This document shows, piece after piece, positions 10,292 through 19,222 of a stretch of 64,000 nucleotides of DNA. Within the stretch, counting starts at the first letter, position 1. The number at the start of each line of letters is the position of its first letter. Source of the stretch: Catellatospora coxensis (GTDB lineage Bacteria > Actinomycetota > Actinomycetes > Mycobacteriales > Micromonosporaceae); the NCBI RefSeq assembly GCF_016862635.1, contig NZ_BONI01000027.1, forward strand, positions 38,879 to 102,878. The letters run 5' to 3'. The translations under genes were made by a program, and so were the position numbers. The notes beneath the pieces are model-generated. The model was not told the origin of the DNA and did not search any database. It worked only from the letters and a program-made list of their open reading frames with translations.

Positions 10292-12577
10292 ATGAACGAA
10301 TCCGACCCCCGACCACCCCGCAATCCCGGCCTGCGCAACAAGATCTTCGCCGTCCTCGCGTCGCTGGTGGCGCTGTGGGCGTTCGCCGCGTACGTCACCG
10401 TGGGGCAGGGGCTCAGCCTGGTCTGGCTGGCCGCGCTGGAGCAGCAGGTCGCCAAGCCGACCGAGGCGCTCATCGCGGCGATCCAGGCCGAGCGCCGCGA
10501 GTCGGTGACGTTCGCCGCGTCGGGCACCGCGGGCGACCGTGACGCGCTCGACGCCGCCCGGATCGGCACCGACCAGGCCGAACGCCGCCTGCGCCAGGCG
10601 CTGGAGGGCACCATCGCGCAGTGGTCGACCAGCGAGGCCAGCGACGGGCGGCTGGCCGACCTGCTCGCCGCGCTGGAGGGGCTGCCTGAGCGGCGCACCG
10701 AGCTGGACCGGGGCGGCCTGGACCGGGTGCGGGCCAGCGCCTACTTCACCGGCCTGGCGCAGCTCGGCTTCGACGTGTACGGCACCTATACGGCCTGGGA
10801 CGACTCGGAGGTCATCTTCCACACCTCGACGCTGGTGCTGCTGACCCACTCCCAGGAGATGATCTCTCGTGAGGACGCGGTGCTGTCCGGGGTCATCGGC
10901 GAGAACCGGTTCACCGAGGCCGACCGGGCGGCGTTCACCGAGCTGGTCGGCGCGCAGAAGTACCTGTCCACGCAGGTCGTCGAGCGGCTGCCGCAGCCGG
11001 ACAAGGGGCAGTACACCCGGCTGCTGAACAGTCCCGCGATGCTGGCGCTGCAATCGCTGGAGAACGAGGTGATGCGGGCCCCGCCGGGCGCGGCTCCGCT
11101 GGCCGACCCGGCGGCGTGGCGGGCGGCGGTCACCGGCGCCATCGACGCGGTGCGCACGCTGGTGCTCGACCTGGCCGACGCGACGGTGGTCCGGTTCCGC
11201 CCGGCGGCGATCGGCATCATCGTGCAGCTGGTGCTGGCCGCCGGGCTCGGGCTCATCGCCGTGGTGCTGTCGATCCGGTTCACCATCCGGTCGCTGCGCT
11301 CGCTGCAGGCGCAGCTGGCGCAGCTGCGCGCGGCGGCGCTCGATCTCGCGCAGGTGCGGCTGCCGCGGGTGGTGGAGCGGCTGCGGGTCGGCGAGGACGT
11401 CGACGTCGGCAAGGCCGCGCCGCCACTGGCGTTCGGCGACGACGACATCGGGCAGGTGGGCCGGGCGTTCGACGTGGTGCAGCAGACCGCGATCCAGGCG
11501 ACCGTCGACCAGGCGGAGCTGCGCCGCGGCGTACGCGACGTGTTTCTGAGCCTGGCGCACCGCATCCAGACGCTGGTGCACCGCCAGCTGAAGCTGATCG
11601 ACCTCATGGAGCGGCAGGCCGCCACCGACGAGGAGCTGGCCAAGCTGTTCCAGATCGACCACCTGGCCACCCGGATGCGGCGCAACGCGGAGAACCTGGT
11701 GGTGCTGTCCGGTGTGCCGGCCAGCCGCACCTACCGCAGCACGGTGCCGCTGGTGGACGTGCTGCGCGGCGCGCTGGCCGAGGTCGAGGACTACCCGCGG
11801 GTGCGGCTGCGAGCCGCGGAGCCGGCCGCGCTCGCGGGTCATGCCGCCGGTGACGTCATCCACCTGCTGGCCGAGCTGATGGAGAACGCGGTGACGTTCT
11901 CCCCGCCGACCACCGACGTCGACGTGATCGGCCGGGCCGTGCCCGGCGGATACCTGGTGGAGATCAGCGACCGCGGCCTGGGCATGACCGGCCTGGCCCT
12001 GCAGGACGCGAACCGGCAGCTGGCCGACCCGCCGGAGTTCCAGCTAGCCGGGGCGGCACGGCTGGGTTTCTACGTGGTCGGCCGGCTGGCACGCCGCCAC
12101 CAGGTGGCGGTGCAGTTGCGCCGGTCGGCCCACGACGGGGTCACCGCGGCCGTGGTGCTCCCGGCCGAGCTGATCGCCCGGACCGCGCCCGAGGTCGGCG
12201 ACCGGCCCCGCGAGCGGCTGCTGGCCACCGTCGCGGCCGCGGCCGCGCTCAACCCGAACGGCCGGCGTCCGGCCGGGCAGCCCGCCGGGACGGGTCCGGC
12301 TGCGGCCGGGACGCAGGCCGCCGGGGAGGACAAGGTGACCCCCGCCGGGTTGCCCTGGCGGGAGAAGCGGCCCAAGCGGGTCGTGCCGCGCCCCCGCGAC
12401 ACGGCCGAGGCTGAGCAGCCCCGCAACGACGGCCCGGCCTACCCGAACGGCCGCGATCCGCGGGAGGTCGGCCGGTTCCTGGCGGCGTACGCCGACGGGG
12501 CGCGGCAGGGCCGCGAGCAAGCCGAACTGACCGGACCGACCCCGACCGCAGCACATCCGGAAGGACCAGCATCGTGA
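10292..12577 (+). CDS. cvnA: CvnA: NIT-domain sensor histidine-kinase-like protein of a conservon
   Basis: Predicted 761 residues. Membrane helix at about 15-37, an extracytoplasmic NIT (nitrate/nitrite-sensing-type) helical domain to about 290, second membrane helix at about 305-327, HAMP-like linker, a His-containing helix (Leu-Ala-His-Arg-Ile-Gln, near residue 424), then an HATPase_c domain with N-box Leu-Met-Glu-Asn-Ala (about 528-532) and G-box Asp-Arg-Gly-Leu-Gly-Met. The last 130 residues are a low-complexity Pro/Arg/Ala tail. It heads a four-gene operon; CvnA proteins work with CvnB-D as a membrane complex that resembles a eukaryotic GPCR-type switch. The next gene overlaps it by 4 bp (GTGA). 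Confidence 0.85.
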   Translation: MNESDPRPPRNPGLRNKIFAVLASLVALWAFAAYVTVGQGLSLVWLAALEQQVAKPTEALIAAIQAERRESVTFAASGTAGDRDALDAARIGTDQAERRLRQALEGTIAQWSTSEASDGRLADLLAALEGLPERRTELDRGGLDRVRASAYFTGLAQLGFDVYGTYTAWDDSEVIFHTSTLVLLTHSQEMISREDAVLSGVIGENRFTEADRAAFTELVGAQKYLSTQVVERLPQPDKGQYTRLLNSPAMLALQSLENEVMRAPPGAAPLADPAAWRAAVTGAIDAVRTLVLDLADATVVRFRPAAIGIIVQLVLAAGLGLIAVVLSIRFTIRSLRSLQAQLAQLRAAALDLAQVRLPRVVERLRVGEDVDVGKAAPPLAFGDDDIGQVGRAFDVVQQTAIQATVDQAELRRGVRDVFLSLAHRIQTLVHRQLKLIDLMERQAATDEELAKLFQIDHLATRMRRNAENLVVLSGVPASRTYRSTVPLVDVLRGALAEVEDYPRVRLRAAEPAALAGHAAGDVIHLLAELMENAVTFSPPTTDVDVIGRAVPGGYLVEISDRGLGMTGLALQDANRQLADPPEFQLAGAARLGFYVVGRLARRHQVAVQLRRSAHDGVTAAVVLPAELIARTAPEVGDRPRERLLATVAAAAALNPNGRRPAGQPAGTGPAAAGTQAAGEDKVTPAGLPWREKRPKRVVPRPRDTAEAEQPRNDGPAYPNGRDPREVGRFLAAYADGARQGREQAELTGPTPTAAHPEGPAS

Positions 12578-12990
12578 CGGAGAAGACCGCAGCGACCGTC
12601 GACCTCGCCTGGCTCGTGGACGACCTCGTCCACCGGGTCGTCGAGGCCAGGTACGCCATCATCCTGTCCACGGACGGGCTGCTCATCGCCACCTCGGCGG
12701 GGCTGGCCAAGGCCGACGCCGAGCACCTCGCGGCGGCCGCGGCCGGGCTGAGCAGCCTCGCGCGGGGCGCGGGGCGGCACTTCGGCGACAGCGTGGTGCG
12801 CCGCACCATGATCGAGTTCGGGACGGGGTACCTGTTCGTCACCTCGGCCGGCAACGGCGCGTGCCTGGCCGTGGTGTGCGGCAGCGACATCGACGTGGGC
12901 GTGGCCGCGTACGAGATGGAGATGCTGGTGGTCCGGGTGGGCCAGTACATCACCACGCCGGTGCGCCAGCCCGCTACGGCGCAGGGCTGA
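12574..12990 (+). CDS. cvnB: CvnB: Roadblock/LC7-domain protein
   Basis: Predicted 138-residue Roadblock/LC7 protein, the partner that regulates or scaffolds the CvnD GTPase. It begins Val-Asp-Leu-Ala-Trp-Leu-Val-Asp-Asp-Leu and carries the typical Leu-Ser-Thr-Asp-Gly-Leu-Leu-Ile-Ala strand at about residues 31-40. The GTG start at 12574 overlaps the cvnA stop codon, which indicates translational coupling and excludes an internal start. It is followed by cvnC after 4 bp. Confidence 0.85.
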   Translation: MTEKTAATVDLAWLVDDLVHRVVEARYAIILSTDGLLIATSAGLAKADAEHLAAAAAGLSSLARGAGRHFGDSVVRRTMIEFGTGYLFVTSAGNGACLAVVCGSDIDVGVAAYEMEMLVVRVGQYITTPVRQPATAQG

Positions 12991-12994
12991 CCTG

Positions 12995-13360
12995 ATGGAG
13001 GCGCCACAGGAGCAGTGGCCCGACGCCGTGCCAGTGGTCCGGCCGTACGCGATGACGTCCGGCCGGACCACCCCGGTGCGCGGCGCGTTCGACCTCATCT
13101 CGATCGTGCTGGCCACCCGGCCGCCCGAACGTGACGACGGTCTGCACCCGGAGTCCGCGCAGATCATCCGGCACAGCCAGGAGCCCGTGTCCGTCGCCGA
13201 ACTCGCCGCCGAGCTCGACCTGCCCGCGGGCACGGTCATGGTGCTGCTCGGCGACCTGCTGGCGCAGCGGCTCATCGTCACCCGTTCCCCTACCCCGGCC
13301 CGCGGTGTGGCGAGCCGACCTGTGATCGAGGCGGTCATCCATGGACTCAGTACGCTCTGA
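12995..13360 (+). CDS. cvnC: CvnC: DUF742 protein
   Basis: Predicted 121-residue DUF742 protein. It contains a basic/Pro N-terminus, Val-Arg-Pro-Tyr-Ala near residue 12, and a winged-helix-like C-terminal half with Pro-Val-Ser-Val-Ala-Glu-Leu-Ala-Ala-Glu-Leu and Leu-Pro-Ala-Gly-Thr-Val. DUF742 is the third standard component of conservons; its molecular role is not settled. It overlaps the start of cvnD by 20 bp in another frame, which indicates tight coupling. Confidence 0.85.
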   Translation: MEAPQEQWPDAVPVVRPYAMTSGRTTPVRGAFDLISIVLATRPPERDDGLHPESAQIIRHSQEPVSVAELAAELDLPAGTVMVLLGDLLAQRLIVTRSPTPARGVASRPVIEAVIHGLSTL

Positions 13361-13919
13361 CGCGGTGCCGGTCGTGCTGCCGACCGCGGTCAAGATCCTG
13401 ATCGCGGGGCACTTCGGGGTCGGCAAGACCACGATGGTCGGCGCGGTCAGCGAGATCCGGCCGCTGCGCACCGAGGAGATGCTCACCGACGCCGGGATCG
13501 GCGTCGACGACCTGTCCGGGGTGGAGGCCAAGACCCACACCACGGTGGCCATGGACTTCGGCCGCATCACCATCAGCCGCGACCTGGTGCTGTACCTGTT
13601 CGGCACGCCGGGGCAGGACCGGTTCTCATTCCTCTGGGACGAACTGGCCGCCGGCGCGATCGGCGCCGTGGTGCTGGCCGACACCCGCCGCCTGAAGGAG
13701 AGCTTCGCCTGCATCGACTACTTCGAGGACCGGGAGACCCCGTTCGTCGTAGCGGTGAACTGCTTCGACGGCGGCGACCGCTTCACCCCCGCGGACGTGC
13801 AGCTGGCCCTGAACCTCGACCCGGGCACGCCCGTACTGCTCTGCGACGCCCGCAACCGCGCCTCGTCCCGCGCGGTCCTGGTCGCCCTGCTCCAGCACGT
13901 GCTGTCGCTACCGGTCTGA
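13341..13919 (+). CDS. cvnD: CvnD: small GTPase of the conservon
   Basis: Predicted 192-residue Ras-like GTPase of the conservon type. P-loop Gly-His-Phe-Gly-Val-Gly-Lys-Thr at residues 23-30, switch II region Gly-Thr-Pro-Gly-Gln-Asp-Arg-Phe at about 88-95, and Val-Asn-Cys-Phe-Asp (about 133-137) where canonical Ras proteins have Asn-Lys-x-Asp. It ends the operon: no CvnE-type cytochrome P450 gene follows, which some conservons have. The convergent prs gene ends 101 bp away, with a large inverted repeat between. Confidence 0.85.
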   Translation: MDSVRSDAVPVVLPTAVKILIAGHFGVGKTTMVGAVSEIRPLRTEEMLTDAGIGVDDLSGVEAKTHTTVAMDFGRITISRDLVLYLFGTPGQDRFSFLWDELAAGAIGAVVLADTRRLKESFACIDYFEDRETPFVVAVNCFDGGDRFTPADVQLALNLDPGTPVLLCDARNRASSRAVLVALLQHVLSLPV

Positions 13920-13935
13920 CCCGCCCTCGCCGCGG

Positions 13936-14004
13936 CGATCTTGCGTGGACTGTGGGTGCGACACGGGTGATTCGGGCGTATCCCCCACAGTTCTCGCAAG
14001 ATCG
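13936..14004. repeat. Composite inverted repeat between convergent genes
   Basis: Two nested perfect stems: CGATCTTGCG (13936-13945) with CGCAAGATCG (13995-14004), and ACTGTGGG (13949-13956) with CCCACAGT (13984-13991), around a 27-nt centre. A further GCGATCTT copy lies at 14007-14014. The element fills the gap between the cvnD and prs stops and could act as a bidirectional terminator. Its size and symmetry are larger than a simple terminator and suggest a dispersed palindromic element. Confidence 0.6.
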
Positions 14005-14020
14005 TCGCGATCTTCGGGGG

Positions 14021-14959
14021 TCAGGAGAAGAGGGCGCTGACCGATTCGCCGTTGTGGATACGGCGCACTGCTTCCGCCAGTGCCGGAGCGACCGAGAGGA
14101 TCTTGAGTTTCGGCACTCGTTTGTCGGCGGCGATGGGGACCGTGTTGGTGCAGACGATCTCGAGTACGCCTTCCTGCTCGCTGAGGCGCTTGAGGGCGTT
14201 GTCGGTGAACAGGCCGTGGGTGCAGGCCAGGCGGATGGAGCGGGCGTTGAGGCCGCGCAGGTGCTCCATCAGCTCGATCACGGTGCTGCCCTTGGCGATC
14301 TCGTCGTCGAGCACGATGACGTGCTTGTCGGCCACGTCGCCGATGACCGCGCTGATCTGCACCCGGTCGTCGCTGAAACGCTGCTTCGCGCCGGCCGCCA
14401 CGGGGGTGCCGAGCAGGCGGGCGAACGCGGCGGCCTCCTTGGCGTTGCCGAGGTCGGGTGAGACGACGACCGTGTCGGCGAGGTCGTACTGGCGGAAGTG
14501 GGTGGCCAGCTCGCGCAGCGCGTGCAGGTGGTCGACGGGCATGCTGAAGAAGCCGTGCATCTGGGGCGAGTGCAGCGTCATCGCCAGCACCCGGTCCGCG
14601 CCCGCGGTGCGCAGCAGGTCGGCGACCAGCCGCCCGCCGATGGAGATGCGCGGGGCGTCCTTCTTGTCGGAGCGGGCGTAAGCGTAGTGCGGCATCACCA
14701 CGGTGATCCGCCCCGCCGACGCGCCCCGGGCCGCGTCGAGCATCAACAGCAGCTCGACCAGGTGTTCCTGCACCGGCGGCACCAGCGGCTGCACCAGGTA
14801 CACATCCCGGTCGCGGCAGTTCGCGCCGAGCTGGACCTCAAGGCAGTCGTTGGCGAACCGCGACACCCGCACCGGGTGCAACGGCACCCCGAGATGGGCA
14901 CAGATCTCCGCCGCGAGTTCGGGATGGGCACTACCGCTGAACACCGCGATGTCACGCAC
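14021..14959 (-). CDS. prs: Ribose-phosphate pyrophosphokinase (PRPP synthetase)
   Basis: Predicted 312-residue cytoplasmic enzyme that makes PRPP from ribose 5-phosphate and ATP for nucleotide, His and Trp synthesis. Recognisable are the N-terminal Phe-Ser-Gly-Ser-Ala-His-Pro segment, the Arg-Phe-Ala-Asn-Asp-Cys-Leu-Glu-Val strand, the ATP site Arg-Ser-Asp-Lys-Lys-Asp (about 96-101), a Lys-Gln-Arg flexible loop near 190 and the PRPP loop Leu-Asp-Asp-Glu-Ile-Ala-Lys-Gly-Ser-Thr (about 218-227). That loop is Val-Asp-Asp-x-x-x-Thr-x-Gly-Thr in most housekeeping enzymes, so this may be a divergent paralog. GTG 14959 sits 6 bases after TACCAT, implying a leaderless mRNA. Confidence 0.85.
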   Translation of the reverse strand: MRDIAVFSGSAHPELAAEICAHLGVPLHPVRVSRFANDCLEVQLGANCRDRDVYLVQPLVPPVQEHLVELLLMLDAARGASAGRITVVMPHYAYARSDKKDAPRISIGGRLVADLLRTAGADRVLAMTLHSPQMHGFFSMPVDHLHALRELATHFRQYDLADTVVVSPDLGNAKEAAAFARLLGTPVAAGAKQRFSDDRVQISAVIGDVADKHVIVLDDEIAKGSTVIELMEHLRGLNARSIRLACTHGLFTDNALKRLSEQEGVLEIVCTNTVPIAADKRVPKLKILSVAPALAEAVRRIHNGESVSALFS

Positions 14960-15056
14960 GCCGGAATGGTAACCAGCCGCCGGCGGCCGGCGGCAGCCAC
15001 GCCCGCAAGACTCACCCGCCAGATGTGGTTCCGGTGGTCACGACCCGTGGAGCCGA

Positions 15057-15782
15057 TCAGAGCCCGTCGATCAGCCGGGCGACCGCGGGCGCGTGCCTGC
15101 GCCGGGCGACCTGCATGAAGGCCGCCCGGGCCGGCGGCAGCAATGCGGGCTGCCGGCGGAGTCGGCTGTGCAGCACGTGTTGTGCGGCCGTGCGCACCTG
15201 GGGCGCCCAGTCGACCGTGCGTTCGAGGAGGAACGGCAGCTGGGCCGGCTGCAACCGGCGGCCCATGGCGGCGACGGCGGCCGCGCGGACCTGCCCGTCC
15301 GGGTGCAGGCTCGCCAGTGCGCAGGCGAGCGGGCCGGTGCCGAAACGCCGGAGCCGGTCCTGGAAGACCTCGACGCTGACGTCGCGCCGCCGGCAGTGGA
15401 AGATCAGGCCGCGCATCAGCAGGTGCTCGGCGGCGATCGCCGCCAGGGCGATCCGGGCGTCGCGACGGGTGCGGGGCAAGCGGCTGTCGAACTCCGCCAG
15501 CACCTGCAGCAGCCAGGCGAATCCGTCCACATCGCCACGCCGCAGCTGCCGGAAGGGCGCGATCCGGGCGCGGGTCTCATCGTCGGCCAGCACGCGCCGC
15601 TGCATCTCGATGCGGATCGCGCCGTAGCCGAACAGCGCCACCCCGCCCGATCCCCACACCGGATTGGCGACGGCGACCGTGGCCGAGACCGCGATCATCG
15701 CGCCCGCAGCCGCCAGGGGAAGATGGAGGGTGCCCTGCCCCAGGTGCGGCGCCGGTCGGTACTGGGCGGGCAGGCTGCGCAT
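15057..15782 (-). CDS. Membrane-anchored HEAT-repeat-like protein, function unknown
   Basis: Predicted 241 residues. A hydrophobic region at about residues 18-55 forms one or two membrane helices; the rest is helical, Arg/Ala-rich and repetitive in the manner of HEAT repeats (Asp-Gly-Gln-Val-Arg-Ala-Ala-Ala-Val, then Ala-Pro-Gln-Val-Arg-Thr-Ala-Ala), ending Val-Ala-Arg-Leu-Ile-Asp-Gly-Leu. It probably serves as a protein-binding scaffold at the membrane. ATG 15782 is chosen because TAAGAT lies 7 bases upstream; an in-frame start at 15842 would overlap the divergent gene's promoter. Confidence 0.6.
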   Translation of the reverse strand: MRSLPAQYRPAPHLGQGTLHLPLAAAGAMIAVSATVAVANPVWGSGGVALFGYGAIRIEMQRRVLADDETRARIAPFRQLRRGDVDGFAWLLQVLAEFDSRLPRTRRDARIALAAIAAEHLLMRGLIFHCRRRDVSVEVFQDRLRRFGTGPLACALASLHPDGQVRAAAVAAMGRRLQPAQLPFLLERTVDWAPQVRTAAQHVLHSRLRRQPALLPPARAAFMQVARRRHAPAVARLIDGL

Positions 15783-15844
15783 CCGGGGGATCTTAGCGGG
15801 CCTACGCTCTGCCGGAAGGCCCGGAACCCTGGAGGACGGCACGG

Positions 15845-16354
15845 ATGGATCTGCACGCGGAACTGCGCCGGGTGCTGGAAGGCCCGCTGCCCGGTGCGGT
15901 GAGCGAGGACTTCCTGCAGCGGTTCACCTTCACCGCCGACGACCCCCGCTCGGTGATCGCACTGGCCCGCGACGCGCTCGCGACCGTGCTGGACGCCGGA
16001 CTCGTCTGGCCGGACCTGGCACAGTGGCGCGACCGGCTGCCCGAGCGCTTCGTGGCGGCGTGCGCCCCGGAACGGGACGCGGCCGCCGGGCAGGAGGACG
16101 CGGCGCGGTCGGGCGCGACGGCACCGGGTGGGCAGCACGAGCAGCCGGTCGACGCCGCCTGGGAGCTTTCCGGGTGGCTGCACTGGTTCGACCCGGACGG
16201 CGACGGCGAGTCCCGGGGCTGGCAGTGGTGGGACGCCGGACTGGACGGGCCCTCCGGAGGCTGGATCGACGTCCAGGTCGAGGGCCACCCGTTCCCGTCG
16301 GGCTCGCTGGAGTGGCTGCTCAGGGCCTCCGGCGCTTGCGACATCGACGGCTAG
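15845..16354 (+). CDS. Hypothetical acidic soluble protein
   Basis: Predicted 169 residues, no signal peptide or membrane segment. The N-terminal part is helical, the middle is a low-complexity Ala/Gly/Gln linker (about 78-100), and the C-terminal part is Trp-rich (Trp-Leu-His-Trp-Phe-Asp-Pro-Asp-Gly-Asp-Gly-Glu, then Trp-Gln-Trp-Trp). The Asp-Pro-Asp-Gly-Asp-Gly-Glu stretch resembles a calcium-binding loop, but no EF-hand is evident. No family recognised. A GGAGG site lies 8 bases before ATG 15845; a TACGCT box about 40 bp upstream could be its promoter. It is divergent from the HEAT-like gene. Confidence 0.6.
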   Translation: MDLHAELRRVLEGPLPGAVSEDFLQRFTFTADDPRSVIALARDALATVLDAGLVWPDLAQWRDRLPERFVAACAPERDAAAGQEDAARSGATAPGGQHEQPVDAAWELSGWLHWFDPDGDGESRGWQWWDAGLDGPSGGWIDVQVEGHPFPSGSLEWLLRASGACDIDG

Positions 16355-16357
16355 CTC

Positions 16358-16393
16358 CCTCGATCATCGGGCTGGCCTCGATCATCCGGCTTG
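16358..16393 (+). repeat. Tandem 18-bp direct repeat
   Basis: CCTCGATCATCGGGCTGG (16358-16375) is followed directly by CCTCGATCATCCGGCTTG (16376-16393), 16 of 18 bases identical. It lies just after the stop codon of the upstream gene and looks like a recent local duplication. Confidence 0.7.
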
Positions 16394-16544
16394 CCGGGCG
16401 ATCGGGGGAAACGGCCTTCAAGATACGCACGGGTGCCAGGCAAGTCGGACGATCGCGGGGCGTGGCGGCTATCCGCCGCCACGAACACACGTTCGACCGC
16501 TCTCGTCGGGCGGTAACGCCAACCTCGTACACCTTGGTCCGCTA

Positions 16545-16568
16545 GATTATGTGAGTCCGATTTATGTG
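16545..16568 (+). promoter_or_regulatory. Paired direct repeat in the dnaK promoter region
   Basis: GATTATGTG (16545-16553) and GATTTATGTG (16559-16568) are spaced 14 bp apart and overlap or follow the candidate -10 box TAGATT (16543-16548). Direct repeats in a promoter are consistent with a regulator binding as a head-to-tail pair. They do not match the HAIR or CIRCE consensus. Confidence 0.4.
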
Positions 16569-16661
16569 TAAATACCGGGCGTGCACGCGGCGTGTCCGCA
16601 GGTAGGCGGCCCACGTCCCGCGCAGGATCGCACGCGCCGACAGCGGATGTGGAGCTGTGCC

Positions 16662-18575
16662 ATGGCCAAGGCAGTGGGTATCGATCTGGGGACCACGAAC
16701 TCGGTGATCGCGGTGTTCGAGGGCGGCCAGCCGACCGTGATCCAGAACGCCGAGGGCGCGCGCACGACGCCGTCCGTGGTCGCGTTCACCGACGCGGGCG
16801 AACGGCTGGTCGGGCAGCTTGCCCGCAGACAGGCGATCCTGAACCCGAAGGGCACCATCTACTCCGCGAAGCGGTTCATCGGCCGGCACTTCGACGAGAT
16901 CAGCCAGGAGGCCAAGGCGGTCGCGTTCGACGTCGTGCCCGGTCCGGACGGGCTCGTACGCTTCGACGTCAAGGGCAAGATTTACTCCCCCGAGGAGATC
17001 AGCGCCCAGGTGCTGCGCAAGCTCGTCGACGACGCGTCGAAGTTCCTCGGCGAGAAGGTCACCCAGGCCGTCATCACGGTGCCGGCGTACTTCAACGACG
17101 CCCAGCGGACCGCGACCAAGGACGCCGGCCGCATCGCGGGGCTCGACGTGCTGCGCATCATCAACGAGCCCACGGCGGCCGCGCTGGCGTACGGGCTGGA
17201 CAAGAAGGGCCACGAGACGGTCCTGGTGTTCGACCTGGGCGGCGGCACGTTCGACGTGAGCATCCTCGACGTCGGCGACGGCGTCGTCGAGGTCCGCGCG
17301 ACCGCGGGCGACTCGCACCTGGGCGGCGACGACTTCGACCGCCGCCTGGTCGACCACCTGGCCGACGAGTTCAAGAACGACACCGGCATCGACCTCCGCA
17401 CCGACCCGCAGGCCCTGCAGCGGCTGTTCGAGGCCGCCGAGAAGGCCAAGGTCGAGCTGTCGTCGGTCACCCAGACGCAGGTCAGCCTGCCGTTCGTCAC
17501 CGCGGACGCGTCCGGCCCGAAGCACCTGACCACGACGATCACCCGGTCGAAGTTCGAGGACCTGACCAAGGACCTGGTGCAGCGCTGCCTCGGCCCGGTC
17601 GAGCAGGCCATGGGCGACGCGAAGGTCACCGCCAACGACCTCGACGAGGTCATCCTCGTCGGCGGGTCCACCCGCATCCCCGCCGTGCAGGCGCTGGTAC
17701 GCAGGCTGACCGGCGGCAAGGACCCGAACATGAGCGTCAACCCCGACGAGGTCGTGGCGATGGGCGCGGCGATCCAGGCGGGCGTGCTCACCGGCGAGGG
17801 ACCCGACGTGCTGCTGCTTGACGTGATCCCGCTGTCGCTGGGCCTGGAGACCCTGGGCGGGCGGATGACCAAGGTCATCGAGCGCAACACCACGATCCCG
17901 GCGCGGCGCTCCGAGACGTTCTCCACCGCCGAGGACAACCAGCCCGCCGTGGACATCCACGTGCTGCAGGGCGAGCGGGAACTCGCCGCCGACAACCGCA
18001 CGCTGGGCAAGTTCCGGCTGGAGAACATCCGGCCCGCGCCGCGCAACGTCCCGCAGATCGACGTCACGTTCGACGTCGACGCCAACGGCATCCTCAACGT
18101 GTCCGCCAAGGACAAGGAGACCAACGCCGAGCAGGCCATCACCATCACCGACAGCGGCAACCTCGACCGTTCCGAGGTCGAGCGCATGGTCGCCGACGCC
18201 GAGGCGCACCGCGACGAGGACACCCGCACCCGCCAGCTCATCGACACCCGCAACGAGCTGGAGTCGCTGACGTACCAGGTCGAGCAGCGCCTGGGTGAGC
18301 TGGGCGAGTCCGCGCCGGCACACGAGAAGGCCCGCGCGGAGCTGCTGGTCGGCGACGCCCGCCAGGCCATCAAGGAGGAGGCGCCGATGGACCGGCTGCG
18401 CTCGCTGATCGGCGACCTGCAGCAGGTCGCGCAGGGCCTGATGGCCCGGCCCAGCGGACCGCCGCCCGGCGGCGACGCCGGACAGGGCGGGCAGCCCGGC
18501 CCGACGGCGGGCGCGCGCACCGGCCAGGGCCAGGGCGACGACGACGTCATCGACGCCGAGTTCTCGCCGAGCTGA
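16662..18575 (+). CDS. dnaK: Hsp70 chaperone DnaK
   Basis: Predicted 637-residue Hsp70 that holds and refolds client proteins in an ATP cycle with GrpE and DnaJ. Phosphate-binding Asp-Leu-Gly-Thr-Thr-Asn-Ser at about 8-14, Asn-Glu-Pro-Thr-Ala-Ala-Ala near 168, Asp-Leu-Gly-Gly-Gly-Thr-Phe-Asp near 190, then the substrate-binding beta domain, helical lid, a Gly/Pro/Gln-rich tail and the C-terminal acidic Asp-Asp-Asp-Val-Ile-Asp-Ala-Glu-Phe. ATG 16662 gives the standard Met-Ala-Lys-Ala-Val-Gly-Ile start with a GGAG site; an in-frame ATG at 16650 is less likely. Because the operon carries CbpM and a DnaJ without zinc fingers, it may be a second, specialised Hsp70 system rather than the only one in the genome. 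Confidence 0.95.
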   Translation: MAKAVGIDLGTTNSVIAVFEGGQPTVIQNAEGARTTPSVVAFTDAGERLVGQLARRQAILNPKGTIYSAKRFIGRHFDEISQEAKAVAFDVVPGPDGLVRFDVKGKIYSPEEISAQVLRKLVDDASKFLGEKVTQAVITVPAYFNDAQRTATKDAGRIAGLDVLRIINEPTAAALAYGLDKKGHETVLVFDLGGGTFDVSILDVGDGVVEVRATAGDSHLGGDDFDRRLVDHLADEFKNDTGIDLRTDPQALQRLFEAAEKAKVELSSVTQTQVSLPFVTADASGPKHLTTTITRSKFEDLTKDLVQRCLGPVEQAMGDAKVTANDLDEVILVGGSTRIPAVQALVRRLTGGKDPNMSVNPDEVVAMGAAIQAGVLTGEGPDVLLLDVIPLSLGLETLGGRMTKVIERNTTIPARRSETFSTAEDNQPAVDIHVLQGERELAADNRTLGKFRLENIRPAPRNVPQIDVTFDVDANGILNVSAKDKETNAEQAITITDSGNLDRSEVERMVADAEAHRDEDTRTRQLIDTRNELESLTYQVEQRLGELGESAPAHEKARAELLVGDARQAIKEEAPMDRLRSLIGDLQQVAQGLMARPSGPPPGGDAGQGGQPGPTAGARTGQGQGDDDVIDAEFSPS

Positions 18576-18583
18576 GCGCCGCG

Positions 18584-19219
18584 ATGGCACACCACCCGCA
18601 CAGCGGCACCGGCCCGCAGGCCGACACCGAACCGGAGGGCGAGCCCGTGCACGAGCACGTGCCCCGGCACGGCCTCGACCCGCCGGGCCCGGTGGCGATG
18701 GAACCCGGCGAGGTCGCGGTGCACGACGGCCACGCCGGGGAGCCGTCCGCCGAGGCCCCGGACGTCGAGGCGCCCACCCCGGCCGGGCCGTCGGCCGCCG
18801 AGCTGGAGGGCCGGCTGCGGCGGGCGCTGGCCGACCTGGACAACATGCGCAAGCGGTACGAGCGCCAGCTCGCCGCCGAACGCGAGGCCGAGCGGGCCCG
18901 TACCGCCGCGGTGTTCCTGCCCGTGATCGACAACCTGGACCTGGCGCTGGCGCACGCCGACAGCGACCCGGCCGCGGTCGTCGACGGGGTCCGGGCGGTC
19001 CGCGACCAGGCCGTGAACACCCTGTCCACGCTCGGCTTCCCGCGCCGCGAGGACACCGGCGTGCCGTTCGACCCGGTGTGGCACGAGGCCGTCAGCGTGG
19101 TCCCGAACACCGGCGAGCCCGACGGGACGGTGCTGCAGGTGATCCGCCCCGGCTACGGCCAGGTGGACCGGCAGCTGCGCCCGGCCACGGTCGTCGTCGC
19201 CGGCAACACCCAGGGGTGA
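18584..19219 (+). CDS. grpE: GrpE nucleotide exchange factor
   Basis: Predicted 211 residues. The first 65 residues are a disordered His/Pro/Glu-rich tail; the long dimerisation coiled coil runs from about residue 68 (Ala-Glu-Leu-Glu-Gly-Arg-Leu-Arg-Arg-Ala-Leu-Ala-Asp-Leu-Asp-Asn-Met-Arg-Lys-Arg), and the C-terminal beta domain contains Gly-Val-Pro-Phe-Asp-Pro-Val-Trp-His-Glu-Ala-Val. It exchanges ADP for ATP on DnaK. It starts 8 bp after dnaK and ends 3 bp before dnaJ. It is more divergent than usual housekeeping GrpE in the segment before the coiled coil. Confidence 0.9.
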   Translation: MAHHPHSGTGPQADTEPEGEPVHEHVPRHGLDPPGPVAMEPGEVAVHDGHAGEPSAEAPDVEAPTPAGPSAAELEGRLRRALADLDNMRKRYERQLAAEREAERARTAAVFLPVIDNLDLALAHADSDPAAVVDGVRAVRDQAVNTLSTLGFPRREDTGVPFDPVWHEAVSVVPNTGEPDGTVLQVIRPGYGQVDRQLRPATVVVAGNTQG

Positions 19220-19222
19220 GCC

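Larger units (their letters stand above)
16355..16661. other. 307-bp intergenic region upstream of dnaK
   Basis: No gene is seen here. It contains a tandem 18-bp direct repeat (16358-16393), a small perfect hairpin GTGGCGGC/GCCGCCAC (16462-16482), and an AT-richer promoter zone (about 16519-16575) with TAGATT at 16543-16548 and the repeated ATTATGTG motif. I could not find a good HAIR (HspR) or CIRCE (HrcA) element, the usual controls of dnaK operons. Confidence 0.6.

Noticed and set aside
16500..16600. HAIR or CIRCE operator upstream of dnaK
   Set aside because: I looked for CTTGAGT-N7-ACTCAAG and TTAGCACTC-N9-GAGTGCTAA; neither is present, only the ATTATGTG repeats.
16542..18590. A 682-codon open frame antisense to dnaK
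   Set aside because: Mirror frame of a strongly coding gene in very GC-rich DNA; its protein is low-complexity and Arg/Val/Asp-rich with no domain.
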